Part shown: piece after piece, positions 1-11,451 of the stretch | How positions within the stretch are numbered: the stretch's first letter is position 1 | How the letters are laid out: each line of letters begins with the position of its first letter | Source: Cryptomeria japonica | Lineage: Eukaryota > Streptophyta > Pinopsida > Cupressales > Cupressaceae | Direction: 5' to 3' | Length of the DNA stretch: 57,500 bases | NCBI RefSeq assembly: GCF_030272615.1 | Contig: NC_081413.1 | Coordinates: 338,718,302 to 338,775,801, forward strand | Program-made: the position numbers and the translations under genes | Notes under the pieces: model-generated | Database searches by the model: none | The model's input: only the letters and a program-made list of their open reading frames with translations | Told to the model about the DNA's origin: nothing

Positions 1-2560
1 CTCAAAGACAATATAAATATGTGGACAATCTGAATGTATACTTTATGGAAAATACACAAGACTAAAAAGGAAAATTTGATTGATGGTATGTGAAGTGTGT
101 TAGTGTTGAAGAACCCAAAATAGTTTCAGTATTGTAGATTGTGTTACAATGGTGGATTATCTTTTCTTTCTTCTTCCTTCAGTAGTGAGCCCTCCATCTA
201 TCCTACTATTCATAATATTAGGATAATATATTATGAATATTCATCCATCTATCATGTTACTTCTTTGATAAGAGGTTATAGTATTGTATGTCTATTGGTT
301 ATATATTATTTACTTCTTTTATTGATCTTTTGGTCTTTTGAGCTTGATTTATCATTTGATCTATGATTCATCTTTTCATCTTTGATTTATATTTTGTTTT
401 TTATTTATATTTTAATTATTTCAATAAATATTTTGACCCATATGATTCCTACTCACATTCACCATGATCATTATATATCATGGTGTGCCATGTTTATTGG
501 AAGTTATCTCACAAGATCCACTAAGGTGAATAATCTTGAGAGGTTATGTCAACTCCTCTCTATACTTTTCATCTCCACTTGTACCCCTAAATGTGTCAAA
601 TACCTTGAGAGTTTTGGAGTAGCATGTTTCTTGTTGTTTGATTAAGCTTTAATCCATGCATTGGGTACATTATCACCTTGGTCTTCTATAACATGGTGCA
701 TAAAAACCATTTCTATATCAAAATAAGGTTTCTCTTCATATTCTAGGATGAAAAAGTATTCATTAAATCTTCATTTCATCTATTCACTTTTCTTGCACAT
801 ATCACTTCATATGCTTCATTATTTCCATTTCATCATCATTTGAGAGCTTACTCATGTTGCTTTTGACATGATTTATCTCTTGAGGAGAAATCATTATCTC
901 ATCCACCTCTCTACATGACTAGGGCATATTATCACTTCCTTCACATCTCATCTACCTCATCTTAGGTACTTTCCTTTTCTTTGAGCTAATATTTCTCCTA
1001 ATCACTTGTTTCATCTCATTACATCACCCAATTCTTCCATTTCATGTAGATCACCTAATTTATCTGATCATCTCCTATGCAATTTTATCATCTATTCAAT
1101 CACATCATCACCTAATCACCTAGGTCATGGTTTCATTTAATCATCAGATTCCAATTTATTTATTCATCACTTAGGACCTCTAACGCTTAATAATTTAATT
1201 AAATAATTCTTAATTTATTTAATTAATGTTATTCATCCATTTAATAAATTAATTATCCATAGTTATCCATATATTATTGATTACTAAGTTTATTTAACAA
1301 TAATTTTCATCTCATGTGCATAAATTATCCAATTAATTAATTATTATATAAATTAATCCTACCTCATGTAGTCAAATATCTAGTCTAAGAAGTTCACTCA
1401 AAGTCACTCTTAATCTCATTCATCAATTAAATCATATTAACTTGTGGAATCAGTTAACTCATCCATGAAACAATCAACTCCTCTTGATTCTCTCACGCAC
1501 CTAGTTAACTCCTCAAATAGATTAATCATATTGAGTTAATTATTTAAATTAAAAATTAAAATTTACTATGAAACTCTCTTATGCATGCTACATCTCTCCA
1601 TCAGTTTCCCAAATGATGGATTAGATCACAATTCCTTGATTAAACCCTAGCCATTCATCAAATTCTCCTTCAAATCTATAAATCAAACCATCTCTCATCA
1701 ATAATCAAACACTATCAAGCATTATAAAGCACAATCAAGCATTCAACAAGTATTTAATTTGCATTTTATTTGTATCAATTCTATATTTAGAGGATGCAAA
1801 TGCCATGCTAATGAATAAAAAAATCCACATATTAAACAATTGAAGTATATCCAAGATCAACAGAGCAACACAGACCTTTGTAGAGGTAATATCGCTTATT
1901 ATTTTGTTTGATGTATTATTCTCGTGCTCTATTGTAAGTGATTGTTGAATGTGAAATTAAGCACCTTCATAGTATTATCCTTATTGTACCATTTCATATT
2001 TCATCATGCACGCAAATATTATCCTACTACTCCTATGATTATGTACATTCTTGTTGTTATATTTTGGCTTGGATGTTTTATGATTGTTGAATGAATTCAA
2101 ACTTATTTTTTGAATAAAACATGAGGTGTGAAAGGTGATTTAACTATATTGGCTAACAAAACTAATGGTAGTAAATTAACATCTTGAAGTCTCTTTCCAA
2201 TATTTGATGAATATGTCCAACAAGATTATTATCATGTGAATTTGATGATGCATACAAGTAAGGTATACGAGATCTATACAAGTCATGTTAATAGATAATG
2301 CATTATGATCAAAGATACATCATGAAAAATTATAATATTCTCATGTCAACCAAGTCTAGAGAAATAGGTAATGAAAGTATGATCCAAATTCACAAAGAGG
2401 TTTAAAACATACAAGATGAGTCAAAACATTATAAATATCCATAATTTATATTAATATAAATTCACCATTCAATATATCATCATCTAAATATTCATAACTA
2501 GAAAGTGAAAACTATTTTACATGTAAATAAGCATTCATAGAACCATCATAATTATAAGGT
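1..2560. other. AT-rich gene-free region
   Basis: No open frame here looks like a protein. Short frames at 139-645 have low-complexity, AT-driven composition. TTAATTAAAT-type runs are frequent around 1180-1380. Part of the stretch (about 1640-2000) has the look of an LTR promoter and leader on the plus strand. I could not place LTR ends. Confidence 0.5.
1677..1683 (+). promoter_or_regulatory. TATA-like box of an LTR-like segment
   Basis: TATAAAT follows a less AT-rich stretch and precedes a region rich in short ATCAAGCA-type repeats (1700-1745). This arrangement resembles U3-R of a plant Gypsy LTR. No partner LTR or primer site was found, so the call is tentative. Confidence 0.3.
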
Positions 2561-3099
2561 ATAATTTCATCACACAATATTCATAATGTCATTAAGTAAT
2601 AAAGGATTAGATAATGAAGTATCAATGATAGATTCATGATGTAAATCTAATAAATCATTATCAAAGCATATGTTATCATCATGTAGATTAGGATTATGTG
2701 AAAGGGCACAATGAGCATCCATAGCTTCAAAGTGAAATGTAAAAATGATCATCACTATACTCATCATCATTTATGAAAGAGGGAAATTCATTAAAAACAC
2801 ATAAATATACATGGACATACTTGACTAACATGACATGTAAGGGACATATTAGAATGAGGTATACTAATCTCATGTGTACATGAAGATATGATGCTATTAA
2901 TCATCATCATAGTAAAGGCCTCACATAAAACATCCTTGCTTGATAGATGCATAGCTTTATCACTAAACATCATGGAGTGAGTGGGAAAGCATATCTAATA
3001 GTAGAGGATAGACACTAACCAATTCAACAAAACATGGTTCAAAACAACACCTTTATGGAAATTATACTTATTCAAAATATAGAAAGTTATTGTGTGTGT

Positions 3100-4303
3100 G
3101 AAAAGTGGAATAAGTATCTGCAAGATGTAAGACACAACACTTCAATTAAGTCATTACATGTATGGTTAGACAGATATAAGCATGAATAATAAAACCATCA
3201 CAAATCGACCAATTACCTTCTAAAAGATGCAAGTATAGACTTGCTCTTAGATTTGTATAAGCAATACCAGTGACTAAACTACACCAAGACAAAGGATTTA
3301 ATCTATATGGGCATGATATTAAGCTAAATGGATGCAAGATTATGCTAGATAGATGAATAGTAAGCTATATGAATTCAAGCAATCATAATTGAACTAAATA
3401 TGCAAAAAGCTAAACTAAGATGCAATAATCTCAAAAAAGCAAGTACAACATCTTCAATGACTCCAGAGCAAAAACTGCATAATAACAATAAATCTCTAGG
3501 GTGTTTTGAATGAGAGATGAAGGCTAAATTTATAGAGAATCACAAGAGAGACCAACGGTCAAGATCGATTAGCAATGAGCGGTTGATATTATTCAAGAAA
3601 AAGCACAATTTAGGATAATTGAAATAATTGAGAGATCAAATTCGTTAACCTTGAGATAGATTCCAATTATAGTTTGATTGAAATGCATTCAGATTATAAG
3701 TTTGAGTTTGCATTGAATATAAAATTCAATTAATTCTATGCAATTGTGATAAAAATAGGTGATCCCATTCGATTTCTTTGATTTATTCAAGAAAAGAGTC
3801 TTTCCAATGCAACTGAACTTCTTTTCTCAAAAGCTTTGAGTTCCAATTTTAGAGAATGATTAATAATTCAATTAATTGCTTTTTTGATTTCAAGTTATCT
3901 CAATATAGAAGAAGAAATAATATCTCAAGTTTGATTTCTCTCTCAATTCAATTCTTTTATTTTATTTTCAATCTAACTCTTGCTTTGCATATTGATTCCT
4001 CTTTTGTAATAAATTAATTCCTTTTTTATGATTAAATGACAAATTTATTAATTAATTAAATATGATAGGATATTTAATAAATTAAATAGGATAATTGATC
4101 AAAATGATTTACTTGGAATGATTTAATTAATTAAATAAATATTTAATTAATATAGAATAATTCACTTGCCATGTGATATTTAATGATTGAAGAATTAATT
4201 AATTGTGTGCTCAAAGTTGATTTAATTGCCTTTGGTTAGGACCTTGGTGATGCTGTCAAGATTAGGGGCCCATGGTTTAGGTGACCAATTTTAGGGTATT
4301 ACA
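3100..4303 (-). mobile_element. 3' LTR of an old Ty3/Gypsy element (left edge unresolved)
   Basis: Read on the minus strand, the LTR begins TGTAATACCC at 4303, directly after a polypurine tract, as an LTR should. A TATA-type signal, TATAAATTTAG, lies on the minus strand near 3524-3534. It is followed by a T-rich leader-like stretch. The outer end was not identified and may lie anywhere between about 2500 and 3100. The matching 5' LTR is not in the window. This LTR belongs to the element whose integrase remnant is at 23890-24562. Confidence 0.5.
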
Positions 4304-4316
4304 TTTGCCCCTCTTT
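4304..4316 (-). promoter_or_regulatory. polypurine tract of the Gypsy element
   Basis: On the minus strand this reads AAAGAGGGGCAAA and abuts the TG start of the LTR. This is the expected position of the plus-strand primer for reverse transcription and sets the element's orientation. Confidence 0.6.
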
Positions 4317-4394
4317 GAATTAATGTGCGAGCAACGCACTGGTTCAAAGAATAGTTGATGTCTAGGAGATACCAGTTCTGAACATGATTGATCA

Positions 4395-4925
4395 CGAACC
4401 AGATGAAGAGTGAGGTGTTTAACCTGATTTGAAGCGATAAAATTGAACATAGTTGATTAAAGTGACATTGATCTCGAACTTGATTGAACTAGGACCAATG
4501 AAGAGAAAAGATACCGAACTTGAACTTGATTGATCAAGAAGCGGATCTTACTAATCTAGAACTTGATTGGACTAGACACAATGAGTGAAGATAAAATCGA
4601 TCTTGAACTTGATGGATCAAGGCACGATGAGCGAAGATAAACTATCTAGCTTGATTTGAAGCAATGAAACTAAACACCTTCTTAGATTGAGCGTGTGATC
4701 AAAGATACTCTTTACACTTTTGATTGAGTTTAAACGAATAATCAGCTTGATTAAAAGCGATGAAACTGATTAACATTAAGAGACTGATTCAGATGAAGGC
4801 AATATCAGCTTGATTTGAAGCGATGAAACTGATATGCCCCTAGCGATTGATTTGATTTAGATGATAGAGAGATCTCAACTTGATATGAAGCGATGAAGCT
4901 GAGATGCTCTTAGGAATAAGATATT
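4395..4925. repeat. degenerate short tandem repeats in the Gypsy 3' region
   Basis: A unit of about 25-60 bp with the core CTTGATT(T)GAAGCGATGAAACT recurs with drift. The clearest copies are near 4663, 4745, 4806 and 4878. Related AACTTGATTGA units occur from 4470 on. No reading frame is conserved. Confidence 0.5.
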
Positions 4926-5348
4926 GTTTGATTTTCTTTAGTTGAAAAGATTTTTGCTTGACTTTTGATGAAGATTTGAAATTTTTCTCGACATTGAAGA
5001 TGTGAGGTCATGAGGTCATGAGTATGCCCCCTCGGGAGAGAAATTGAAAGATAGTGAGGGTACATGATGATTATAGGTAATTGTTAGCGATGATAATTAT
5101 TTGAGCATGAAGAATAATTCAAAGGAATATTTGAAGAGTTAGCATTGAATAATGAGAAATTGAGCACAAATTGAAGAAAAGAATGAGAATTTGATGAAAG
5201 TGCTAAGTGGTCTTTGTTGTGAAAAATTTACTAGGAGAATGATCTCGTAATTCAATTTCGATCCCAAAAATGGAATCAGAAAGCGAAAATTAGCTTAGGG
5301 TACAGTTTTCATGTTCATCGGAGCAAGTTGAAAAATTAGGGTTTTGGC

Positions 5349-5356
5349 TATATAAG
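5349..5356 (+). promoter_or_regulatory. TATA box upstream of the plant mobile domain gene
   Basis: TATATAAG lies in a GGCTATATAAGAGG context about 670 bp before the first usable ATG of the mobile domain gene. It is on the same strand as that gene and antisense to the Gypsy element. A promoter role is inference from sequence and position. Confidence 0.45.
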
Positions 5357-6017
5357 AGGTCCAAGTGTCATTTTCAATTCATTTTAACCTCTCCAAGTTT
5401 GAAATTTGAAAAGCCTTATGCGAACAAAAATGGTCATTCCGATCTAGGAGCATCAATTCGAGTGCCAGAGACAAGATAATCGACTGCGGAACTATGAGCC
5501 AGCGGTAATTGACTAATCTTAAGCCTTTGCATTTCATCAATTTTAAATTTTTGTTGAGTTTTTTTTTCATTTTCATGTCGTTAAAAATAGTTCAATGTTG
5601 TTTTGTCATCGAGAAGACACTGTCTTTCATACGACAAACTATCCTCATGTGTTTTGTTGTTTAAGGCTATATGTTTTGTCGTGTGGAGTCATCCCATGTA
5701 TCGTACGAGAGTTTGCTTGATAGCCCATATTATCATGCGAGTTTATGAAATTTGTCGTATGAGAGTCTTTTATCATGCGGTATGAATTCTAGACTCGTAC
5801 GAGTTTCTGCTTACACTGTGAAATGTCGTATGGAAAAAAAATGATCATTTTTAAGGTTTAAAACATGAAATTTTGATTTGGCATTTGGTGTATTTGGATT
5901 TGTGTGATGTTTAACATGTTTTGTAACGTAATTGGGATGACTTGCTGATGCTTTGTTATTTGATATTTGCACGTTTGATTGCCACATATCCTATTTTGGT
6001 GTGTCTATCCTCCTACC

Positions 6018-7786
6018 ATGAGGCTAGTCCGTGAGCTGTCAGATGTAGATAGAGCACATATTTATGTGTGCAGCTTTACTCACCTTTTAGATATGCCTGA
6101 TATCCGTGTGAATCACGGGATGCTTATTACACTTGTTGAATGGTTCCATTCTAAGCATAACACCTTTCATCTACTAGTTGGAGAGATGACTATTACGCCA
6201 GAGGATGTTCATAGGATTTTGAGGATTTTATTTGCTGGGGATAAGGTTGACTACGATTCTGCTCAGCGTCCTGGTGTCTTAACCTTGAGATGCATATTTC
6301 ATGATGAGGACATTCTGGAGCGGGCTATCACCTGAGATGATATGATGGCTAGGTATAGTGATCAGTTTCCCTTGGCATGTGTATTAGTAGGTTTCATTGG
6401 TTGTTTCATTATGCCAGATAGAGGACAACAGGGGTTTCTATGTGGGTGGGCCAGGATGCTAGAGAGACTACTGACTAAGCTTGAGAGATTAGGGTGGGGA
6501 TCTTACCTATTAGCCCACATGTATCATGAGATGCATGAGATTGCATACAAGGATGGGAAGAGCATGGCAACAGGAGTGTTGGTTCTTTAGATATGGGCCT
6601 AGGAGCATATCCCAGTTTGTAGACCAATTGTGGATGATGCCAAAGATCCACACCATCCGATTGTTTATAGATATTATGGATATGTTACTCAGCCCCATCT
6701 GGGAAAGACAGAGTATTGGAGAAGACAACTCGATGATCTGATCACTGTAGTATGGAGACCGTACAGGGGTCTAGAGCTATGGGATGACTGGAGAGCTCAA
6801 CGGAGAGATATGTTCATGACTCATCCTCTTATTGGGAGATCAGTGTCCATCATTGAGCGATTTGTGGTTTCGAGAGTTATGAGGCAATATGGAAGGCCTC
6901 AAGGCATATCACAGGAGTTCACCGCCTATGGCCGATATGGTGATGGGAGATACAAGGATGGGCCCCTAGGTTGTCCTATGCATTGAGCATGTAGGAGCTG
7001 GTTGGATTGCAGTGACAATGATGGGACTATTTGGAGGATATTGTAGATGCGGGGGTATTGCCCCAATACAAGGACTGGTTTGAGAGACATCCCTTCCCTA
7101 GATTTACAGATCTGGTAGAGCATGCACCTCTCATAGAGGAGGCTGAGGATGAGGCCCCTGCATAGGCATAGGTATAGGGATAGGCACAAGCACAAAGAGC
7201 AGTGGGTTCTAGGCAGGAAGGTAGTGATCCTGGTGCTAGCGGCAGCAGAGTACCAGCTGGGGGGAGACAACAGCAGAGAGGGCAGGGTGGATCTCTTAGA
7301 GCTATTGGTGTGGGGGCTATTGGTGCCAGGGTGGTGGAGGGTGGAGGAGAGGAGGAGAGAGAAACTCCTAGATAGGTGCGACAATAGAGGGATGAGCAGG
7401 GTGGAGATGGAGGCGGGGATGCAGGTGGAGAGCCTGTGAGAGAGCAGGGGGCAGTGGACCCACTACAATCGATGAGAGCCAGATTAGTAGGTTTGCAGTC
7501 ACAGTTGACAGTGGCTTAGACACAGCTTGTAGAGAGAGACCGACAACTGGTGGAGGTCAGGGCAGAGCGAGATACTCTCCAATGAGAGGTTTTGCACCAG
7601 ATGAGTTGGGAAACATATTATGTTGTAGCTTATAGTATAGAAGTTCCTGTAGCGCAGCAGGTTGTCCCATATTCTCAGTATATGGCTTGATCTGAGGGAG
7701 CTCGGGCACCTAGGCAGGATGCTAGTCAATAGGCTCCACCTCCTCCACCACTTGGCGATGAGGGAAAGGTGGAGAGCTTGATTTTT
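6018..7786 (+). pseudogene. plant mobile domain (PMD) protein relic carried antisense in a Gypsy element
   Basis: The translation matches the plant mobile domain (also called aminotransferase-like, PF10536), found in MAIN/MAIL1-type proteins and in many transposons. Recognisable parts are the early HGMLITLVEWFH and TITPEDVHRIL segments (6115-6230), the LACVLVGFIGCFIMPDR core (6370-6420) and the WRPYRGLELWDDW block (6760-6795). The ATG at 6018 is the first in frame. The frame is broken by stops at 6333, 6588 and about 6600. A frame change follows near 6970, then a tail with a short coiled coil and a proline run (7736-7756). It lies between the integrase end and the 3' LTR of a minus-strand Gypsy element, in antisense. 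Additional antisense genes in this position are known from Tat-lineage Gypsy elements. The function of the domain in such elements is not established. Confidence 0.75.
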
Positions 7787-7913
7787 TTACAACTTCTAGA
7801 TTTTGTTATATACCCCATTTTTTGTAGCCTATACAATTCTTGCTCCGATGAGACATTGTATATGATAGTTGATATCATTTGTACTTCGAGATATTTATGA
7901 TATATACGAGATT

Positions 7914-9437
7914 TGTTAGTTAGATGAGAGGGGGGGGTGAATCAGATAAAATAAATAATAATTACTCTAATCAGATTCAACCTCGGTAGCATTTACTTGA
8001 TATGCAACTTATGACTGTAAATCATTCAAACTCATAAACAGATAAACATGAAACATTAAATCACATATCACACTAGATTTAACGTGGAAACCCTAATAGG
8101 GAAAAACCACTATGGGATTTCAGACCCACAAGAAAATATACTCTTCTAGAGTATGCTCAGTTAAAAGAAAATCCTGTTAAAGATTACATACACATTACTA
8201 GATGTGACCCAGTCAAGGGATTTCCCTTAGATCTGTTAGAATCTTCACTTTGTTAGAAGTGACCTTGTCAAAGGATTTCAAACACTCATTCAGAATGTTA
8301 CCTTCCAAGAGGATTTACAAATAAGACTGTTAAGTCCACTCGGTTAAGATATTTCCTATCACTTACAAACATAAATAATAGTAATAAAATGTATCTACAA
8401 CTTCACATCTAAAATGTTAAAGCAGATTCTATGTGCTCAATATGCTCAAGATAATCTTGGCATAAGACTTATCTTTCTTCTTGCTGGGCTTCTCAATATG
8501 TTCTTCAATCAAATCTTCAATCTTCTATACTTGGTAATCACCTCTGTAGCATGACTATGCTTCAGTTTCCCCGCATTCTTTTTTCAACAACATTACTTTA
8601 TTTTTAAGCAATTCCCAACTCCCTTAATCTCCTTAATCACATTTCCCATGATTAATCTTAGCCATCAGATCTTCAAACTTGACTAGGTTCATTGTATCCT
8701 TTGATCTGAAAAATGTTTTATCTTGCCTTGAAACTTGTATACCTTTCTTGGTACTTGTGCTCGGTTAGGACCATTCAATCTGTGTTGTAGATCTTACTCT
8801 TGAATTTTAATTGTCGTCGATCCTTAAGAAACTTCTTACATGACATTCCTATCTTCAATAAACCTCCAGCTCATTGGCATCCTTCATTAAATAATGTATA
8901 CACTTTATTCAACGCATTTTGTTACTGCTCAATTGATACTCATTTAATACTGAACTTTACTCGATAGACATTCTCTTCTCAGTGACTTTTTCATTCATTA
9001 ACCGACATCGGTAACCTTGGAGTTTACTGACTAGCTCCTTGCTTGGTAAAATAGAATAGTATCAAACCTTTACTCATTCTATTACATGAAATCTTTTCCC
9101 CTTCTAGTTCATTCTTTGAATACATATATATAGGAAATCAAAACAATCAAAACATCATAAACTCATCACTGTCAAACTCGGTAATAGTTGCCCATTGAAT
9201 AACTTATTACTCCCCTTCATTTTCACATTCTTTCTGTGTCACTTACCAACATCTTTATACTCATCAAAACATACTTTTTAAGATATGGCAACATCATACT
9301 GAATCAGAAAATCAATTGCTTCACATCAATGACAAAACAATAATATTAAGACAGTAATCATCCTTTACCAATTAAATCATTCATCTCCAACAACCTTCTC
9401 AATATCATCAACCATCAAACTTATTGTAATGCCAACA
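7914..9437 (-). repeat. 3' LTR of Copia-A1
   Basis: 1524 bp. It matches 20936-22483 along its length with a few percent divergence. Its inner end abuts the polypurine tract. The hexamer CTCGGT or its TTGGT/TCGAT derivatives recur through it. Confidence 0.92.
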
Positions 9438-9451
9438 ATCTCCCCCTTTGG
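9438..9451 (-). promoter_or_regulatory. polypurine tract of Copia-A1
   Basis: On the minus strand it reads CCAAAGGGGGAGAT directly before the 3' LTR start TGTTGGCATT. This is the classic Copia arrangement. Confidence 0.85.
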
Positions 9452-9765
9452 CATTGATGGCAATACCAACTTGAATTATTTTGATTGATTCAAACTGTTA
9501 TTCTTCTCCTATTATCCTTGAGCTGTAAACAATCATCTTCCCCTTTGACAACAATGCCAAAAGTAAGACTGATCCATAATTACTCCCCTTATGAATTAAT
9601 TTCCTTGCAATTCAAACATATACAAATGTATCTCGGTTGGAGCAACTTGTCTTCATTCACTATATCCTGCACAACTTTAGACATCCTTCTAAAGTGTGTA
9701 AATCAGCATCAACTTACAAATAGTATTCTTTGGAGTCATAGAATTGATGTTGTCACCAAACTCTG

Positions 9766-9981
9766 TCAATGAGTGCTAGATAGGGGTAGGACCCCTAACT
9801 TACTTCTGAGATACTCAAAAGTGTCCCTTGGCAGTGGCTTTGTGAAGATGTCTGCGATTTGTTTCTTTGTGCTAACATATTCTAGCACAACATTCTTTTC
9901 TTGAACTTCTTCTCTAAGATAATGATACTATATAGAGATGTGTTTTGTCTTAGAGTGCATTACTGGATTCTTTGAAATGTT
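9766..9981 (-). pseudogene. Copia-A1 RNase H C-terminal end
   Basis: This is the last part of the Copia polyprotein, cut off from the rest by the insert at 9982-16898. The minus-strand translation contains the QIADIFTKPL motif typical of the end of Copia RNase H and closes at a TGA at 9766-9768. The same end is intact in Copia-A2 at 43052. The 17 bases at 9965-9981 are one copy of the insert's target duplication. Confidence 0.85.
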
Positions 9982-10073
9982 TTTGATTAAGTAAAAATAG
10001 GTTTTAAGGGACCCAAAACCCAAATACATTCAAAAGATATTCAAGAAGGAAACAAAACAAGACAGCTGCAAAA

Positions 10074-10387
10074 TGTTAGAGTAAAGTAATTAATTAACTT
10101 TACTCTCTTAAGATTTCCCTTTATGCACATATTAGTCATTTAATAATTAATATTTAATTATTAAATGCACACACCTTAGGGTTAGGTTTTCCTTTTGGTG
10201 TTGATCTCCTTTATAAGGATTGATCTCTTGTATTATTCATTCTCTTGATTCATTTTTCTCTGATAATAAATCTTTTCTCTTTGTCAGAGCCAAAACCCTT
10301 GTATTCGTTCTCTCTCTTTCTCTGTGACAGGTTTCTTGCATGCAGGTTTCTTTGGGTTCTGTGGATTTGTATTTCTCAAATCTTACA
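10074..10387 (+). repeat. 5' LTR of Copia-B
   Basis: 314 bp, TGTTAGAGTA to CTTACA. A TATA signal, TTTATAAGG, lies near 10210. A CT-rich run at 10309-10323 follows. The right copy has an extra CTC and ends CCTATA. Confidence 0.92.
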
Positions 10388-10399
10388 TGGTATCAGAGC
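10388..10399 (+). promoter_or_regulatory. primer binding site of Copia-B
   Basis: TGGTATCAGAGC, complementary to the 3' end of initiator tRNA-Met, starts directly after the LTR. Confidence 0.9.
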
Positions 10400-11451
10400 T
10401 AGATCTGCTGCAGCTTGTTCAGACTTTTGAAAGATTTTGAGATCCAGGTTTTGGTTACATCAGATCTGTATTTATCTTCTGTTTTTTATTTTAGAATAGG
10501 GGGGTTTTTTTTTCGGTGCACTTTGAGCCCAAACGGACCTCACCGTTAAGCTCGTAGCGCCCCAAAACCCCTATTTTCATATAAAATTCATCCAATTTGG
10601 ACACAGTTGCTCCAGAAGGCAAAAAAAATTTGCCCCAAGGCCGTACAGCCCCAGGGCACGTAGTTCGAGGCATGAAAAATCCAAAAAAAATATTAAAAAA
10701 TGCAGTTTTTTAATTAAAAAAAGGCGCAGCCAGTTCAATGCCTGCACGCCACCGGTGCGCAGCCCGACGGCCACCGCGCCGCCCAGCGCCGCGCGCCGCC
10801 CCTGCGCGTCCCCCACGTCGCCAGCCACCAGCGCTAGCCCCTGGTCGCCCAGCAAGACCAATGGCTTATTTTTTTTAGCCCTTGAGGGCTGAAAGGGCCT
10901 ATCTCGGCCTTTTGGAGCTGTTTTACAAAATCGGGCATAACTTGGGCGTCCGATCTCCATTTTTCAAACAAGAATAGGCGTTGGAAAGCTGACTCCAAGC
11001 CCATTCTAATGGTGTAGGAATTTTTTCAAATTTCTTCAGTTTGATTGCATTTTTTCATATTCAAAGTCTGAAGAGCCTTTTTGCACTCCGAGGGGCATAA
11101 GTTGCTCGTTTTTGCTCCATTTTTTGAAAGCGAATAGGCGTCGGAAAGGTGGTTCTGTGCTCTTTCCAGATCTATAGTCTATTTCATCAGTACATTCTTC
11201 AGGTGCTCATAATTTTGTCTCAACCAGTTCTTGCTTTCTATCATTTTCAGGCTTTCAGTTTGTACTGGGGATTAGTTTTTTGCATTGTGGGGGGGTGTTT
11301 TCTCTTGCTTTCTATTATTTACATCAGAAAACTAGAATATACAAACACCAATACAAAAAAATCAAACCCCTTCTGCATCTTCTATCTAGTTCTGAAAGAC
11401 CACTTAAATAATAATTAAAAAATTCAGAGCAATTGAGGTACAGTTTACAGG
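10400..11451 (+). other. untranslated leader of Copia-B
   Basis: About 1.05 kb without a credible gene. It contains a strongly GC-rich block at 10720-10855 in otherwise AT-rich DNA. Two diverged copies of a GGGCATAA...CTCCATTTTT...GAATAGGCGT(C/T)GGAAAG segment lie at about 10930-10990 and 11091-11148. Packaging or dimerisation signals are expected in such leaders, but none can be named here. Confidence 0.6.

Noticed and set aside
139-645. Two frames of 75 and 87 codons
   Set aside because: Hydrophobic, AT-driven composition with no motif or codon signal.
10720-10855. GC-rich block as organellar or rDNA insertion
   Set aside because: No rRNA, tRNA or plastid gene words are visible, and it lies inside the continuous leader of Copia-B.
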